This document shows positions 1 to 11,649 of a stretch of 64,000 bases of DNA, one piece after another (position 1 is the stretch's first letter; each line of letters opens with the position of its first letter). A program made the translations under genes and the position numbers. The notes below the pieces were generated by a model, which was given only the letters and a program-made list of their open reading frames with translations, ran no database searches and was not told the DNA's origin. Source of the DNA: Sorghum bicolor (taxonomy: Eukaryota > Streptophyta > Magnoliopsida > Poales > Poaceae); the NCBI RefSeq assembly GCF_000003195.3, contig NC_012874.2, forward strand, positions 59,835,768 through 59,899,767, in the 5' to 3' direction.

Positions 1-3000
1 GTGAGCATGCAAATAAATATGTTAATCACTGTGGATATCTTGTGAGAGATCAAATACCGATCAGTTGTCGTGAATGGAGAGAGAAGCGAGGTGCTCCTGA
101 GATCAGTTTTGTCTCTGATCGTGACAAGGAGTTAGTTTGGAAAGCCGTCACAGACGTTTTCACCTTCGACACCAACGATGAAGAGTTGAAGGTGCGAATT
201 TATGACTGGACTATGAAGAAGATGGCAGTACTCTTCCAGAATTGGAAGAAGTCTTTGTACAATAAATATGTCAAGAAAAACGAGACTCCAGATTTCAACC
301 TCAAGCAATATGTAAAGCTGAGGGCCTTCTGGGATGACTTTGTGCAGTACAAAACATCAGAAGAGGGCGAGGAACGAGCCAATAGAAACAAAGAGAATGC
401 CAGTAAAAAGGCATACCACCATCATATGGGATCAGGTGGTTATAAGAGTGCTGCTCCCAAGTGGGACCGAATGGAACAGGAGATGCTTGCTAGGGGGGTC
501 ACACCCGAGACAATAGCAAAGAATTGGAGCGAGCGCTCCAAGCATTGGTTCTACGGTCATGGGGGAAGCGTGGACCCAGACACCGGGGCGCTAGTTTGGG
601 GCCAAGAAATCTCAAGAGCAGCAGAGAGACTAGTCCGTGCACGTGAGGCGGTTCAGTCTGGTGAGTTCAGGCCTAACAGGGAGAAGGATGAACTCACCTA
701 TGCGCTTGAAAATCCTGAGCACGGTGGGCGTACGAGAGGCTGTGGGGCAGTTCCGTGGCTGCAATCATTCCAAGCCGATCAAGATACCTACAGAAGCCGC
801 CAGAGAAAGAAGGATGAGGAGGCAGAGCGGATCCGCCGCCTGGAAGCTTTTGTTCTGCAGTCACAAGAGCGCGAGAAAGCTCGTGAAGAATGGATGCAGG
901 CAGAGATTCAAAGGCAAGTGCAAGCAGCACTTAGTCAAATGACGAAAGGGCAAGGTACATCACAGCCCGAGGTCAATGTTAGCCCCCCAGGCCAGTTGAA
1001 AAGCAGCTGCGCATCCACGGAAGTACCAACCATTCAGGATGACACGAAGCTACACTTCCCCGTGGATGATGTCACAGAGGCTTTTACTACCTGTGAGCTG
1101 CATGTACCAGATGGGAATGCCACCAAAAAGGTGGCTATCGCTGTTGTCAACCCTATCGACCGAACGGGCACTCCAAGAATCCATAATCGACCAGTACCTG
1201 GTGGATATGCTAGCGTCTCGGTTGATAGGGTTGAGAAAGGTTGTGGCAATGTGCCACTAGACATAGAAGGGGGAGACGGAGAGAAGACCTTAGGTGAAGC
1301 TGAGAAGACATTTATTTGTTGGCGCAAGCGCTTCATAATTATTCCTCAGCATAGGTTTGTGTGTGATTTTACTTCTTATATTATTTATTATGTATTGAAA
1401 TTTAAAAAAAGTTTACTCACAAAACTTGTAATTGTTTTCTTTGCAGGGACTCCTCCAACCTAAGTCCAGTTCTCTCCCCAGCGCATCATAGTGCTGCGGG
1501 CGGTGACAATGCTGGATCTCCTCCAACACCTGCGGCGGCCACACCGACCCCGCCACCGCCTCCACCACGGTCTCCACCTCCTCCACCGAGGTCTCCAACT
1601 CCTCCACCGCGTTCTCCAACTCCTCCGCCTGCACCGCCCTCTCCAAAGAGTGCACGGTCGGTCCCCTCGCCTCCAAAGCGAGGTAGTAAGAAGCGGTCCG
1701 TCCAAGAAGGACCGAAGTCATCGGTCTCACCTCCAAAGAAGGCTGCCTCAGCAAAGAGAGCTAAGACGCCAGAAAAATTACCTTACGAAAAGAGTGAAGA
1801 GGAGGTAATTGCTACATCTAAAGCTGAGGTCCAACAATTTTTTGATAAAATAAAGGAGGAAAGGAAAAAACGGCTTAACCCAGAAAAGCCGTACTTTTAT
1901 GTGAAGCCATCGGAACTGAGGCAGAAGGTGGCGGACCATCAAAAGAAGCAACGCGAAGCTCAGAAAAAGCCAGCACTTTCAGACTATGAGCGGTCTCTGG
2001 TCAAGTCTTCACAGCCTACTAAGAAGAGAGTAGGAAAGGGGGTCCCACAGCTCGGAGAAGTATCAAAACCGGTGCCCCCTTTGATTGTGCCAAATCAATA
2101 CGGCTCAAATGAAGACTTGATGCCAAAGAAATCCTTAGCGTTGTCTGAGCTAGACTCGCTTGAGAGTTACTTTGGACAGAGCGGTTTAAATATAGAAGAA
2201 ATTACCGCCATTCTTGGATGTCATACATTTGAAAAAGCCGAGGTAGTTGATCAATGGAGGGCAAGATATGAACCGGGCAGGAGTCTATTCGACCCTAAGC
2301 GTTTACACGAGCTCGGCACACAAATGTTTGCAATAAACAAATGGTGCATTGAGGCGTCTAAAAGGGGAGAGAATTGGATTTCTGTTCGTATTAGACAACA
2401 TCACTACTTCCGTGGAGATGACCTCATATACGTGCAGTTCGAAGAATTGCACCAATTATGCCACCTCGACGCTCTTGACAAATCTCTTGTCAGCTGCTTT
2501 TGTCTGTAAGTATTTTTCCTTTTTATTATACTTCTAACTTCTTTAATTACATGTATATAATCCTTACACACTTAGGATTTGTATGTATATATGCAGGCAC
2601 CAAATGAGAGAGCTCAGAATGAGAAATGACAATAGTATTGGGTTCGTTGACCCTTATATTGTTTTCAAGGCTCCGCAGGCAGTGTGGACAGCAGATTATG
2701 AGACAGAAATCTGCACCAATCTTATGAGGTTCTTTGTAAACCAAAAAGAAAAACAAAAAATACTCTTCCCCTTCAACTTCGAGTGAGTTATATAGTTATT
2801 AAGTGCATGCATATTTTATTTTACATTATAGGACTGACCCTATATATGTGTGTGTAAACAGATTTCACTGGATACTCATTGTCATTGAAATTCCCAAGAA
2901 CCGATTGATAATCTTTGACTCAATGAGAAAACCACAAGAAAATTATCAACAAATGGTAAACATTATTCAAAGGTACGTAATGTCGATCTCAGCTACAAAA

Positions 3001-3575
3001 ATATCATAATATGACTCTGTAATTATTAGTTCACGATCCACAATGGCTGTGTATAGGGTTTGGGAAAGATTCATTGACCGTGAACATCTCAGTGGATGTA
3101 AAGCGCCGCTTAACATAATACATCCACAAGTAAGTTCTACTAGCTAACAAACTTTCGCTAACTTTTAGCCTTCTTATTGTCGTGGTTATGAATATTTTTA
3201 TATATATATACATCGTACAGTGGTGTTTAAGACAAGAAGAGGGAACAATCTATGTGCATATTACGTGTGCAAATTCATGATGGCACAAGTCAATCAAACA
3301 CCCACAGAGACGCTCAGAGTACGTTACATGTCTCTTTTCATTATCTCCTGAATTATATTGAATAACTTAGATAACTAATACCTTTTTTTATTTATTTCAA
3401 ATTAAAGACGGAATGGCTGAGGGAAAAGGTCCTACAACAAGACCGAATCAAAGCTATCCAAGAGACGATAGCAGGATTTCTCCGCGACCAAGTGATCAAT
3501 CCAAACGGCGAGTTTCACTTCAACGGCAACGAAACTCTTATACCAAACAACGATGATCATTTGTATCGTTTGTAG
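1..3575 (+). pseudogene. CACTA-1 transposase_24/Ulp1-like protein, partial, frameshifted
   Basis: By comparison with the intact copy, the exons are <1-1354, 1447-2505, 2597-2782, 2862-2972, 3057-3129, 3221-3318 and 3408-3575. The first exon encodes the plant transposase (Ptta/En/Spm) region, the second a proline-rich linker and the start of the protease part, and the rest the Ulp1/C48-like protease. The His of the FHWI motif and the Asp of IIFDS are present. One G is missing near 3240 (GAAGAGGG here, GAAGGAGGG in CACTA-2). This shifts the frame just before the catalytic-Cys segment and gives a stop at 3278-3280, so the protease should be dead. A Cys replaces a conserved Tyr in the RTRGYG motif. 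The proline-rich repeat is 15 residues shorter than in CACTA-2. Confidence 0.85.
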
Positions 3576-3894
3576 ACATTGGGAGAACAAACTCTATGTA
3601 TATATGTGTTACGAATTTTGTACATATAAAACTATATATATATAAAGCTTTTTACATATCTATTTAATTTTTGATGTGGTCTATTCATTTTATTATAGGC
3701 AAAGCTTAACTATTAAGCTTAGCCTATAATTTTCATTTATATATGCTTAATATGCGTGTAATATAAATATATTATTGTATCAGCAAAACATGTATTGAAA
3801 AACCTATTATTATATATTATATATAAACAATAAACAGAACCGAAGAAGTGAACTAAAAAAAAGAAAAAGAAACCCTTACCTGCAACGTGGCAGC

Positions 3895-4062
3895 CCTGGC
3901 AGGACCCTTTAACACCGGTTGGTGTTACCAACCGGTGTTAAAGGGGGGGCCTTTAGCACCGGTTGGCCGAACCGGGACTAAAGGGTGGGCCTTTAGTCCC
4001 GGAAGGGCAGCACCGGCTCGGGAACCGGGGCAACAGGCCCTTCCCGACCGGTGCTAATGCCC
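3895..4062. repeat. Subterminal hairpin repeats of CACTA-1 (3' side)
   Basis: Inverted units such as ACACCGGTTGGT/ACCAACCGGTGT and TTTAGTCCCGG alternate here. In En/Spm-type elements, subterminal repeats bind the element's own DNA-binding protein. That role is inferred from the family. Confidence 0.85.
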
Positions 4063-4080
4063 GATCATGCAGCAGTGTTA

Positions 4081-4540
4081 GTTAGTAGCATAAGAACAAT
4101 ATTATTCAGATTGGAAACAAAATGGCACCCTGGCCCGTGGTACATAGTCGTAGACCCATAACTACATAATTGTAGCTTCAGTTTGAGACTTTGAGTAGCT
4201 TACTCAAACTCTATAGGTTCAACATTCACATTTCAACAACTGGTCCTTATACTCCAGCATCGCCGGTAGTGCCTGCTAACTCTATCCATGGAGCTGAAAT
4301 TGGAAAAGAGAAAACACAACAGACAAGAACAGCGGAAAGCGAAGGAGCTATCATGCCTGGCTTGCAGGTCGGAAATAGGTCCATTTGGTGACCACTATAT
4401 GATATGGAAAAGCCTTCATGGCTCCAATTTCTCTAGTTACAAAAGCATTTGGTAAAAGTCCTCTTAAAAATAGTGAAATAACTACAAATAAGCCTCTATT
4501 TCTTTTATTTTTGTCCTCGGGTGGCCAATCAACCAGGTTT
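4081..4540. other. Unassigned stretch 3' of CACTA-1
   Basis: No ORF or repeat is recognised. A moderately GC-balanced segment at 4200-4390 is open on the plus strand for 66 codons, without resemblance to a family I know. Confidence 0.4.
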
Positions 4541-4927
4541 TTTTCCCCTCAGAGGCAGCCGATGTGACATTGTTTAATCGACCGACCTGGCACCACCTCC
4601 AAAAAAAAAAAGAGAATGGGCTGACCTAGTTCGGAACTATGTGCTCCATCATCCAAAAGGTACATCTTCCAAAAAAAAAGAGTACCTGGATTCAAGTAGG
4701 ATTGCCAAAAAAAATCAGAAGCCAGGTGGTTGCCTCTGTCTATTCATCTTCCAGATAAACGCATTATCTAAAAAAAAAACTTCCAAATAAACTTCAGAAG
4801 CTATGGTGAATGAACCTTTGCAGAAGAGAACTCCGCAGGGAAACATCATTCGGAAGGTACATAAAGTTATATTTGGTATCCATTTGGTTATCCAACATAC
4901 TGACTTACATTGATTTAGTATATATAA

Positions 4928-5170
4928 GGCCTTGTTTAGTTTGCAAAAAAATTTACAAAATTTTTCAGATTCCCCGTCACATCGAATCTTTAGACACATG
5001 CATGAAGTATTAAATATAGACAAAAATAAAAACTAATTGCACAGTTTGGTCGAAATTGACGAGACAATTTTTTTGAGCCTAGTTAGTCCATGATTAGACA
5101 ATATTTGTCAAATACAAACGAAAGAGCTACAGTGTCGATTTTGCAAAATATTTTCGAACTAAACAAGGCC
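4928..5170 (+). mobile_element. Tourist-like MITE 1
   Basis: The terminal inverted repeats are GGCCTTGTTTAGTT and its complement, and TAA is duplicated on both sides. The ~243-bp length, TIR and 3-bp TWA target site fit the PIF/Harbinger (Tourist) class. The internal segment CCCCGTCACATCGAATCTTT is shared with the other copies in the window. Confidence 0.9.
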
Positions 5171-5340
5171 TAAGTAGGGAGACGGGGCCAATTATTGGCA
5201 ACTGCTCTTTCTTGGCGGGAAGCAAGACAAGTGGAGTAGGAATAGAAGTATAGAAGCTGTATGTTCAAATCCATATATTTCGGATTCAATTTTATGGTGC
5301 CCCCAACTCATGAGAAAGCTGGAGGGTTAAGTTCACAACA

Positions 5341-5800
5341 GATAATACTACCTTAAAAAATGTGGTTACTAGAGCGGAAATACTCTCAGGGTATTCGCAT
5401 CGGCTACATATATATACTCCTAGTTGGTGATTGGACCAAACGTGCTGGTTCCTTTATTTGATGGTAGTGCAAATGGAAACAAAACTAGTTCAAATTGCAT
5501 GTCTTGCCGTAATGTCCACAACTATATTTTTTTCATTTACAAATCAAACAGCTTAAATGTGCGGCCACAATTTTGGAATTTTGCCCGCTAGTAGTTATTC
5601 AAATGCTTAGTTAAAGATAGCAAGTGTCGTGTGATCATATCCTGGCCACTGGTTCTTGATTGATTGCCACTTGCCAAGGGAGGACACTGTGCGACGCAGG
5701 CATCAACCATGCAGCATCAGATAGCTGTAGGGCGTCAATGGCGTTAAGCCGTCCGGGTCACTCTCGCTGTTTGCCTGCTATTTTCCCTTTTTTTTCTCAG
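5341..5800. other. Intergenic, nothing recognised
   Basis: AT-rich sequence between the two duplicated arms. No coding signal is seen on either strand. Confidence 0.4.
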
Positions 5801-5900
5801 GTGGCCTACTAAATGTTTGTTTTTTTTATTCCTCAGCCAGCCGATGTAAGATTGTTTAATCGACCGGCCTAGCACCTGCAAACATAAAAAAATATAGAAT

Positions 5901-6137
5901 GCCTCCATCCTATAATATAGCGCATTCTGACATGCATTCAAAATTTATTCTCAAATATAAGACATTTAGAAGACATAAATCAGTTTTGCATTAAATACTC
6001 TTCATTTATTAATCAATCACCACTAATTGTGTTGATGATAACGTCTTATTAGGAAAAATAAAGTGAGGGCACATGCGTCTTTTGTGATCTCTTTTAATCT
6101 GTTCCAGAATACACTATATTACATGATAGAGTGAGTG
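5901..6137. mobile_element. Old Stowaway-like MITE
   Basis: The left end reads CCTCCATCCTATAATATAGCGCATTCTG and the right end is an imperfect inverted copy ending TAGAGTGAGTG. The middle holds the usual AT-rich segment. Ends and TA duplication are blurred by mutation. Confidence 0.55.
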
Positions 6138-6195
6138 TATGCGCCATCATCGAAACATACATCTTCCAAAAAATTGAGCACTTGGAATGAACTAA

Positions 6196-6471
6196 GAGCA
6201 ACTCCAACAGATATGCTATCCATGTTGTCTAGGCTATTTTTACATTTTTAAAGCAAAAGTTAAACTCCAACAGATGTGCTATCTGGTTTGCTAAAATAGC
6301 AAGTTTGCTATTCCTAAACTTTCGCTTGTCATATATAGCATGTCGTCCTCACTAGCTATCCTATACAAAGGCTGTTGTGGAACTCTATGCTTTGAGTGAG
6401 TTTTTTATTTTACACAATGGCTAAATCTTATAATTTAGAATATAATTTTAGCTAGTCTCTTGGAGATGCTC
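6196..6471. mobile_element. MITE with GAGCA(A/T)CTCCAA termini
   Basis: The left terminus is GAGCAACTCCAACAG and the right end TTGGAGATGCTC is its inverted counterpart. TAA is present on both sides (6193-6195 and 6472-6474). About 276 bp, AT-rich, non-coding. A repeat of the first 15 bases near 6264 suggests an internal duplication. Confidence 0.7.
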
Positions 6472-6558
6472 TAAGGATGGCAAAAAAAAATTGAGAAGCC
6501 GGGGTGGTTGCATTTGGTCTACCGATCTTCCAAATGAACTTTAGAAGTTATGGTAAAT

Positions 6559-7429
6559 GAGCATCTCCAAGAGATTGGTTAAAACGTTTTGTAAAGCCAA
6601 ATATAGCTATTATTGACAAAAGATTGACTCCAACAGATTGTGTAAACCCTTCTCTAAATTTAGTCGCTGGTTATTCCTGAAAATTCGGTCGCTAGATTTG
6701 GACGACGAGAGTCGCTGGCTATCCGACCTTTTCCCGCGCGCGCACGGCGCCTCATCCCCCGCACGACATGCACTCTCGTTCATGTTGGCCGGCTGCTGCA
6801 CCGGCATGCGCTCGCGTGGCCGCTGCCAGTGCCAGACCTAGCTAGCATGGTGGAGCTGGCGGCTTGCACCAGCTGCAGTCCGATACCCTTGAGCTTTGCT
6901 TCTTTGTCGTCCTTGACAAGCTGCTTCACGGCAGCGGCAGCGGCGCATGGAGTGGGGGTGTCGGTATTGAATGCGCTCGTCATGGTGCTCAAGCATTTGC
7001 ATGTGCAGCAACGCCGGGATGCGCCGATGCCCTGAAGCAGCCACTGCTCGCCATTAGGGTCGAGCTCAAGCAGCTCGTCTTCTCCATTGCTCGCAGCTGC
7101 TCATCGTTATGGTAGAGCGCGAGCAGCTCGTCCTCTCCATCGGTCGCGTGGCCCAAGGAATGCTTACATGAACCCTCGACTCGCAGCCGCTGCAGGTGGC
7201 AGCAGAGACGACGCGCACAAGGTGCTCGACGCCATGCTCAAGCCGGCGCGCCACAACCAGGTGCCGAAAGATGACTAGGTCCCATGTCGTGGCAGATTTA
7301 AATAGCCACAATGGAATTTTTTTACAAAGGTTGTTGGTTTAGTCTAATTTTTTTGGGGTGTTCTATTTTACAGAATAGCTAAATTAGGAGATTTAAAAAA
7401 TATTTTTGGCTAATCTCTTAGAGATGCTG
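6559..7429. mobile_element. Non-autonomous element with GAGCATCTCCAA termini carrying a GC-rich core
   Basis: The left end GAGCATCTCCAAGAGATTGG and the right end (complement CAGCATCTCTAAGAGATTAG) form a ~28-bp imperfect inverted repeat. Between them, 6700-7275 is strongly GC-rich and unlike the AT-rich termini, which suggests captured genic sequence. Several short frames are open but none resembles a known protein. A TSD is not clear. Confidence 0.55.
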
Positions 7430-7760
7430 TTAAAAAAAAAGGATAGGAGCGTAAATCTAATCTAAAACCTTTGGCCCCTCCAGTCCTGTCAAAAAAAAAA
7501 AAACAGGAGGCCGGCTTTTGTTTTACAGTATGCTACTACGCGTTGTATGTTCAAATCCATGTAATTGGGGAAACAATTTTGTGGTGCCCCCCAACTCATG
7601 AGCAAGCTGGTGGAGCAGCCGTTATGGCTGTCGTATGTGAGCCGGCCGGAATACAATTTTGCAGTGCCACCAACTCCGGTAGGAAATTACTCCCAAAAAA
7701 AGAAAGAAAACTCCCATAGGCGAAATTAAATGACCTTGTTTGCTAATGGCGCGCGAATGC

Positions 7761-7768
7761 TATAAAAG
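7761..7768 (+). promoter_or_regulatory. TATA box of the CCR-like gene
   Basis: TATAAAAG lies about 130 bp upstream of the chosen ATG, at a normal distance for a short 5' UTR. Confidence 0.7.
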
Positions 7769-7892
7769 ACGGCAGACACCGTGCACAAGACACACCAGTC
7801 AAAGGCTCGTCGAAGCTAGCAAAGCTCATTTTGGTTTATAGAATTATAAGCATAAAAGAAACAGTTACCGTAGGCGTGGAAACGACGACAAG

Positions 7893-9635
7893 ATGGTGGC
7901 ATGCCAAGGCGAGACGGCGACGACGACGGTTTGCGTGACTGGCGCTGGTGGCTTCATCGCGTCGTGGCTGGTGCAGCGCCTCCTCTCCAGCGGCAGCTAC
8001 GTCGTGCACGGCGCCGTGCGCGACCCGAGTAAGCAAGACCACCGGCGGCCACGCGATACGGCCGGCCGGCCTAGCTTGCCGTACGTGCAAGTTGGCTAGC
8101 TAGCTAGCTAGAACATTAGTGATATATATGACGGAGATGTGTGCTCGTACGTATGCAGGCGACCCGAAGTACGCGCACCTGATGGCGCTGGATGGCGCCG
8201 TGGAGCGGCTGCGGCTGTTCAAGGCGGACATGCTGGACCACGCCGGCGTCGCGGCTGCCGTGGCCGGCTGCGACGGCGTCTTCCACGTTGCCAGCCCCGT
8301 CCCGGCGTCGAAGCCCGCGGACCCGGAGCTGGAGGTCGTGGCCCCCGCGGTGGACGGCACGCGCAACGTGCTCAGGGCCTGCCACGAGGCTAACGTCCGC
8401 CGCGTCGTGGTGGTCTCGTCCGTCGCGGCCATCGCCGTGAACCCCAACTGCCGCAACGGCGTCGTCCTGGACGAGGAGTGGTGGTCCGACGAGGACTTCT
8501 GCAGAACCATTAAGGTATATACGTGATCTATCCAATGCATCCAAAGACAACTTGCATTTCATTATATATTCTTTTTCTTACAAGATCCAGTTAAAGACGC
8601 ATATTGCTCGTAACACGAGCAATTGATCAACTTTTCTAAATTAATTAAATGCATGGATGCGCTAGGGCTGGTATTTTCTGTCCAAGACGCTAGCCGAACG
8701 CGCCGCCTTCGCGTACGCCAAGGAGACCGGGCTTGACGTGGTGAGCGTCTGCCCGTCGTGGTGTCTCGGACCTCTGCTGCAGCCCACCGTGAACAACAGC
8801 AGCTTGACACTCATTGACTACCTCAAAGGTAAAATTAATGCATCTATATATGGTTCGCGCGCGCGCATGTCACAAACGTGCACTGCCCAGCAGGTGACCG
8901 CGACACCGTCGACGACAAGATGAAGAACGTCGTGGACGTCCGCGACGTCGCCGAGGCTCTCGTCCTGGTGTATGAGACCCCGGAGGCTTCCGGGCGCTAC
9001 ATCTGCAGGTCATATCCAATGAGCATGACTGAGATCCTTGACATCATCAAGAGCTTCTATCCCAACCTCAGCTACCCTAACAAGTAAGCTTCCAATTCAT
9101 AGAATCATTAATATATCCAATGTATCAGCTATACTCCCTCCATTCTAAATTATAAGATATTTCAACAATTTTAGAGAGTCAAAGCATCTTAAGTTTGACC
9201 AAAATTATATAATAAAATAATAATATTTATTATACTAACTAAATATTATTATATTCTTTATTAATTATATATTTTCATAATATATCTATTTGATGTCTTA
9301 AGTTTTTGTAATTTTTTCTATAATTTTAGTCAAACTTGAGATGCTTTTACTCTCTAAGATTTTTGGAAAATATCTTATAATTTAGAATGAAGAGAGTAGT
9401 TATTAGTTGACTCAAACTAGTGATGCATGTCTTCAACTAATTATATATGATGCTCGCAAAAAAAAATTAATTATATATGATGATTAATAAAATTTGCAGC
9501 TTCGTTAAAGTGCAAGACGAAAGGATGTTCACATCGAAGAAGCTGCAAGCGCTGGGGTGGAGCTACAGGCCGGCAGAGGAAACCTTCAAGGACACAGTAA
9601 AATCCTACAAGAATGCAGCCATCCTCAACTTTTAA
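7893..9635 (+). CDS. Cinnamoyl-CoA reductase-like protein (NAD(P)-dependent extended SDR)
   Basis: The five exons are 7893-8028, 8159-8514, 8666-8828, 8894-9083 and 9500-9635. All have GT-AG introns and join in frame to 326 residues, the usual family size. The Rossmann glycine motif VTGAGGF is at residues 15-21. [10 protein letters not shown] block and a VVVVSS strand precede the catalytic YxxxK, seen as WYFLSK (Tyr167, Lys171). [13 protein letters not shown] and [12 protein letters not shown] are typical of the CCR/anthocyanidin-reductase family. True CCRs reduce hydroxycinnamoyl-CoA thioesters to aldehydes in monolignol synthesis, in the cytosol. Their signature NWYCY is here GWYFL, so this is best called CCR-like with unknown substrate. 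The start is the first ATG after the TATA box and gives a normal N-terminus. A Stowaway MITE sits in intron 4. I see no lesion. Confidence 0.9.
9134..9396. mobile_element. Stowaway MITE in intron 4 of the CCR-like gene
   Basis: The ends are CTCCCTCCATTCTAAATTAT and its imperfect complement, flanked by TA on both sides. The element lies wholly within the intron and leaves the splice sites intact. Confidence 0.85.
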
Positions 9636-10640
9636 GCATGCATGCATAGTTGCATATATACAAAGGTTGTGAAAAAAATGAACGTGACGTTGGTGTATGC
9701 CTGCTGGTGTGTTTGCGCTGATGACGTTGAAGAAGGTAGTGACGAAGGTCTCATCCTCAAGTTTGAATTCAAACAGAGAAAATGCGGGAACAGTTGACGC
9801 CTGGAGGCTGGTGACGGCGGCCACGACGTCGTGCATAGCAAGCAGTTGCATCTTACTCCTATGTATCTTGTTTTAAGTTGTTTTTATTTACAGTGTTTAA
9901 TGGTGCTTGTAAGCTATTGGGATAAATAGCTGGACCTTTGAGGTGTGTGTTAGCGCTTTAATTTGTAACTGATGTTATCACATTTGTACGGCAAACCAAT
10001 ATCAGTGGAAATCAACACTGTCATCCGACAGTTTCTGGATTGTGTTCATCTGTTCTTGCACGATCTGTGTTCTTAGGTTAGCCACCATGTGATCATTTGT
10101 GATTGTTGATTCTTGAATCCAACAATTATCATCGGAGCCATTTCAACCCTAGCCTGGCTACAGTAGTACGGATGACCAGGCCTAGCTAGGCTACAGCCCA
10201 TTTCTAGACAACCAAACAAGTTAAAATTGGTCCCAAAGAACCATTGTTATGACTAACCAACTAACCAAACACACCCTATGTTACCCCCAATCAAGCAGCC
10301 ACACCGTCCCACAAACTCTATGCTCGATCGATGCCATGCGTCTTGCTTGGCTACCCAGCAGATCATCGCGGCTATAGATGTCTTGACCTCCATTCTCCCC
10401 GGGTGATGACCTCCTGTCATGTCATTTTCAACAAAATACAATTTCCTTTTCTCTCCTCCCATCAATTGGCAATGCTGACAACAGCTCGCCGTGCATAGTG
10501 TCTGACGACACAGTTCTGCTGCAACCTCAGCCGACACAGCAGCTCCACATTTCTCCTTCTAGGCACGCACACTATTCTTCACCCATCTCCATCTGCTGCT
10601 GAACACCCTGGTCATCATCTGCCGACGCACTGATCGGTGC
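9636..10640. other. 3' flank of the CCR-like gene and possible LTR/primer-binding remnant
   Basis: 9640-9900 is 3' UTR-like. Further on, CCAACAATTATCATCGGAGCC (10118-10138) resembles the LTR end and primer-binding site of copia elements (usually TATCAGAGCC). With the copia pol downstream, this may be the old left end of that element. No gag is recognisable between. Confidence 0.35.
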
Positions 10641-11590
10641 CGCGATCTCCCCAACAATCACCGTGAGCGGCACAGTTGCGCCACATCCTATAATAACTCG
10701 GGCATGCTCAAGCATTCATAAACCCAATCCCAAATATGCTCCAGCATCATCCACTATAGTGATTTCCCCTCTCCCATCATCTGCTCGCACCGCTCTCAAG
10801 GATCCCAATTGCGCACCGCCATGACTGTGGAATTCGATGCAACCGAACATGGTGCCTTGACAATCGGCCACGGGGCGCTAGTGTTGTGTCTGACAAATGG
10901 GTGTTCAAACATAAGCTCAATCCTGATGGCACTCTAGAGAGGTACAAGGCTCGTTGGGTGGTTTGGGGGTTCACCCAACGCGCTGGCATCGACTTAGATG
11001 AGACCTTCACTCTAGTCGTGAAGCCATCGACGATCCGAACAGTTCTCACCATTGTTGTGTCCCGTCGCTAGCACACCAAGTAGCTCAATGTCTCCAACGC
11101 TTTCCTCCACGACCATCTAAAGGAACACGTTCTGTGTCAGCAACCCATTGGGTTCATTGATGCCGAATGGCCATCTGCAGGCTGCCTCCTTGACAAATAT
11201 TATACGGGTTGCGCCAAGCACCACACGCGTAGTTCACACGATTCGCCAACTTCGCCATCATGCTGGGCTTCTAGGCAACACGGTCTGACTCGTCGCTGTT
11301 CGTGCTTCACCGCGGCACCGACATCGTATATCTCCTCTTGTATGTCGACGACATTGTTCTCACCGGCTCTAGCACCGGGCTCCTGTAACATGTTGTTGAT
11401 CAACTACGCATTGAATTCATCGTCAAGGACATGGGAGAGCTCGAGTTCTTCTTGGGCATCAACGTGAAGCACACTGCCGATGGCTTCTATCTGTCCTAGA
11501 AGCACTGAGGACATCCTGGAGCATGCCGCCAAAGGCAAACTCTCCACCGATGGTGCACCGGTCGATGATGCCTCCTCCTACCGAAGCTTG
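10640..11590 (+). pseudogene. Ty1/copia reverse transcriptase fragment (left half)
   Basis: The frame at 10886-11071 reads WVFKHKLNPDGTLERYKARWV, a standard copia RVT_2 block. Frame-shifted continuation gives the QLNVSNAFLH-like, LLYVDDIVLTGS and KDMGELEFFLGI blocks up to about 11500. Stops and frameshifts interrupt it repeatedly (for example TAG after VSRR at 11069). The YVDD catalytic motif is still readable (near 11340). The sequence stops at 11590 in a YRSLA motif and resumes at 17388 beyond the inserted elements. Confidence 0.85.
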
Positions 11591-11649
11591 CCACTACAAC
11601 ACTAACACACCTCTACCAACATATGCCTAGCAACAGAAATAGAACCCGT

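Larger units (their letters stand above)
1..4077 (+). mobile_element. CACTA-1: 3' part of an En/Spm (CACTA) transposon, cut by the window start
   Basis: This piece is nearly identical to 32813-36970 of CACTA-2. By eye I count about fifteen substitutions over 4 kb, plus a 45-bp deletion in the proline-rich exon and loss of one terminal hairpin. The 3' end is an inverted-repeat terminus ending GCAGCAGTG at 4077, preceded by hairpins of the CCGGTGTTAAAGG and GGGACTAAAGG types (about 3900-4055). It is followed by TTA (4078-4080), the presumed target-site duplication; its partner lies outside the window. It carries the 3' exons of the second element gene and no transposase. Confidence 0.93.
4540..7620. 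repeat. Diverged segmental duplication (arm I 4540-5340, arm II 5800-7620)
   Basis: Three markers occur in the same order in both arms. The first is a segment around CAGCCGATGT and TTGTTTAATCGACC (4557-4590 and 5835-5870). The second is a segment with AGAAGCC, GGTGGTTGC, ATCTTCCA and a TATGGT(A/G)AATGA tail (4718-4812 and 6491-6560). The third starts TGTATGTTCAAATCCAT and ends CCCAACTCATGAG (5259-5320 and 7545-7605). Different transposons interrupt the arms, so the duplication predates them. Confidence 0.7.

Noticed and set aside
4191..4391. 66-codon plus-strand frame 3' of CACTA-1
   Set aside because: No start context, family match or repeat support.
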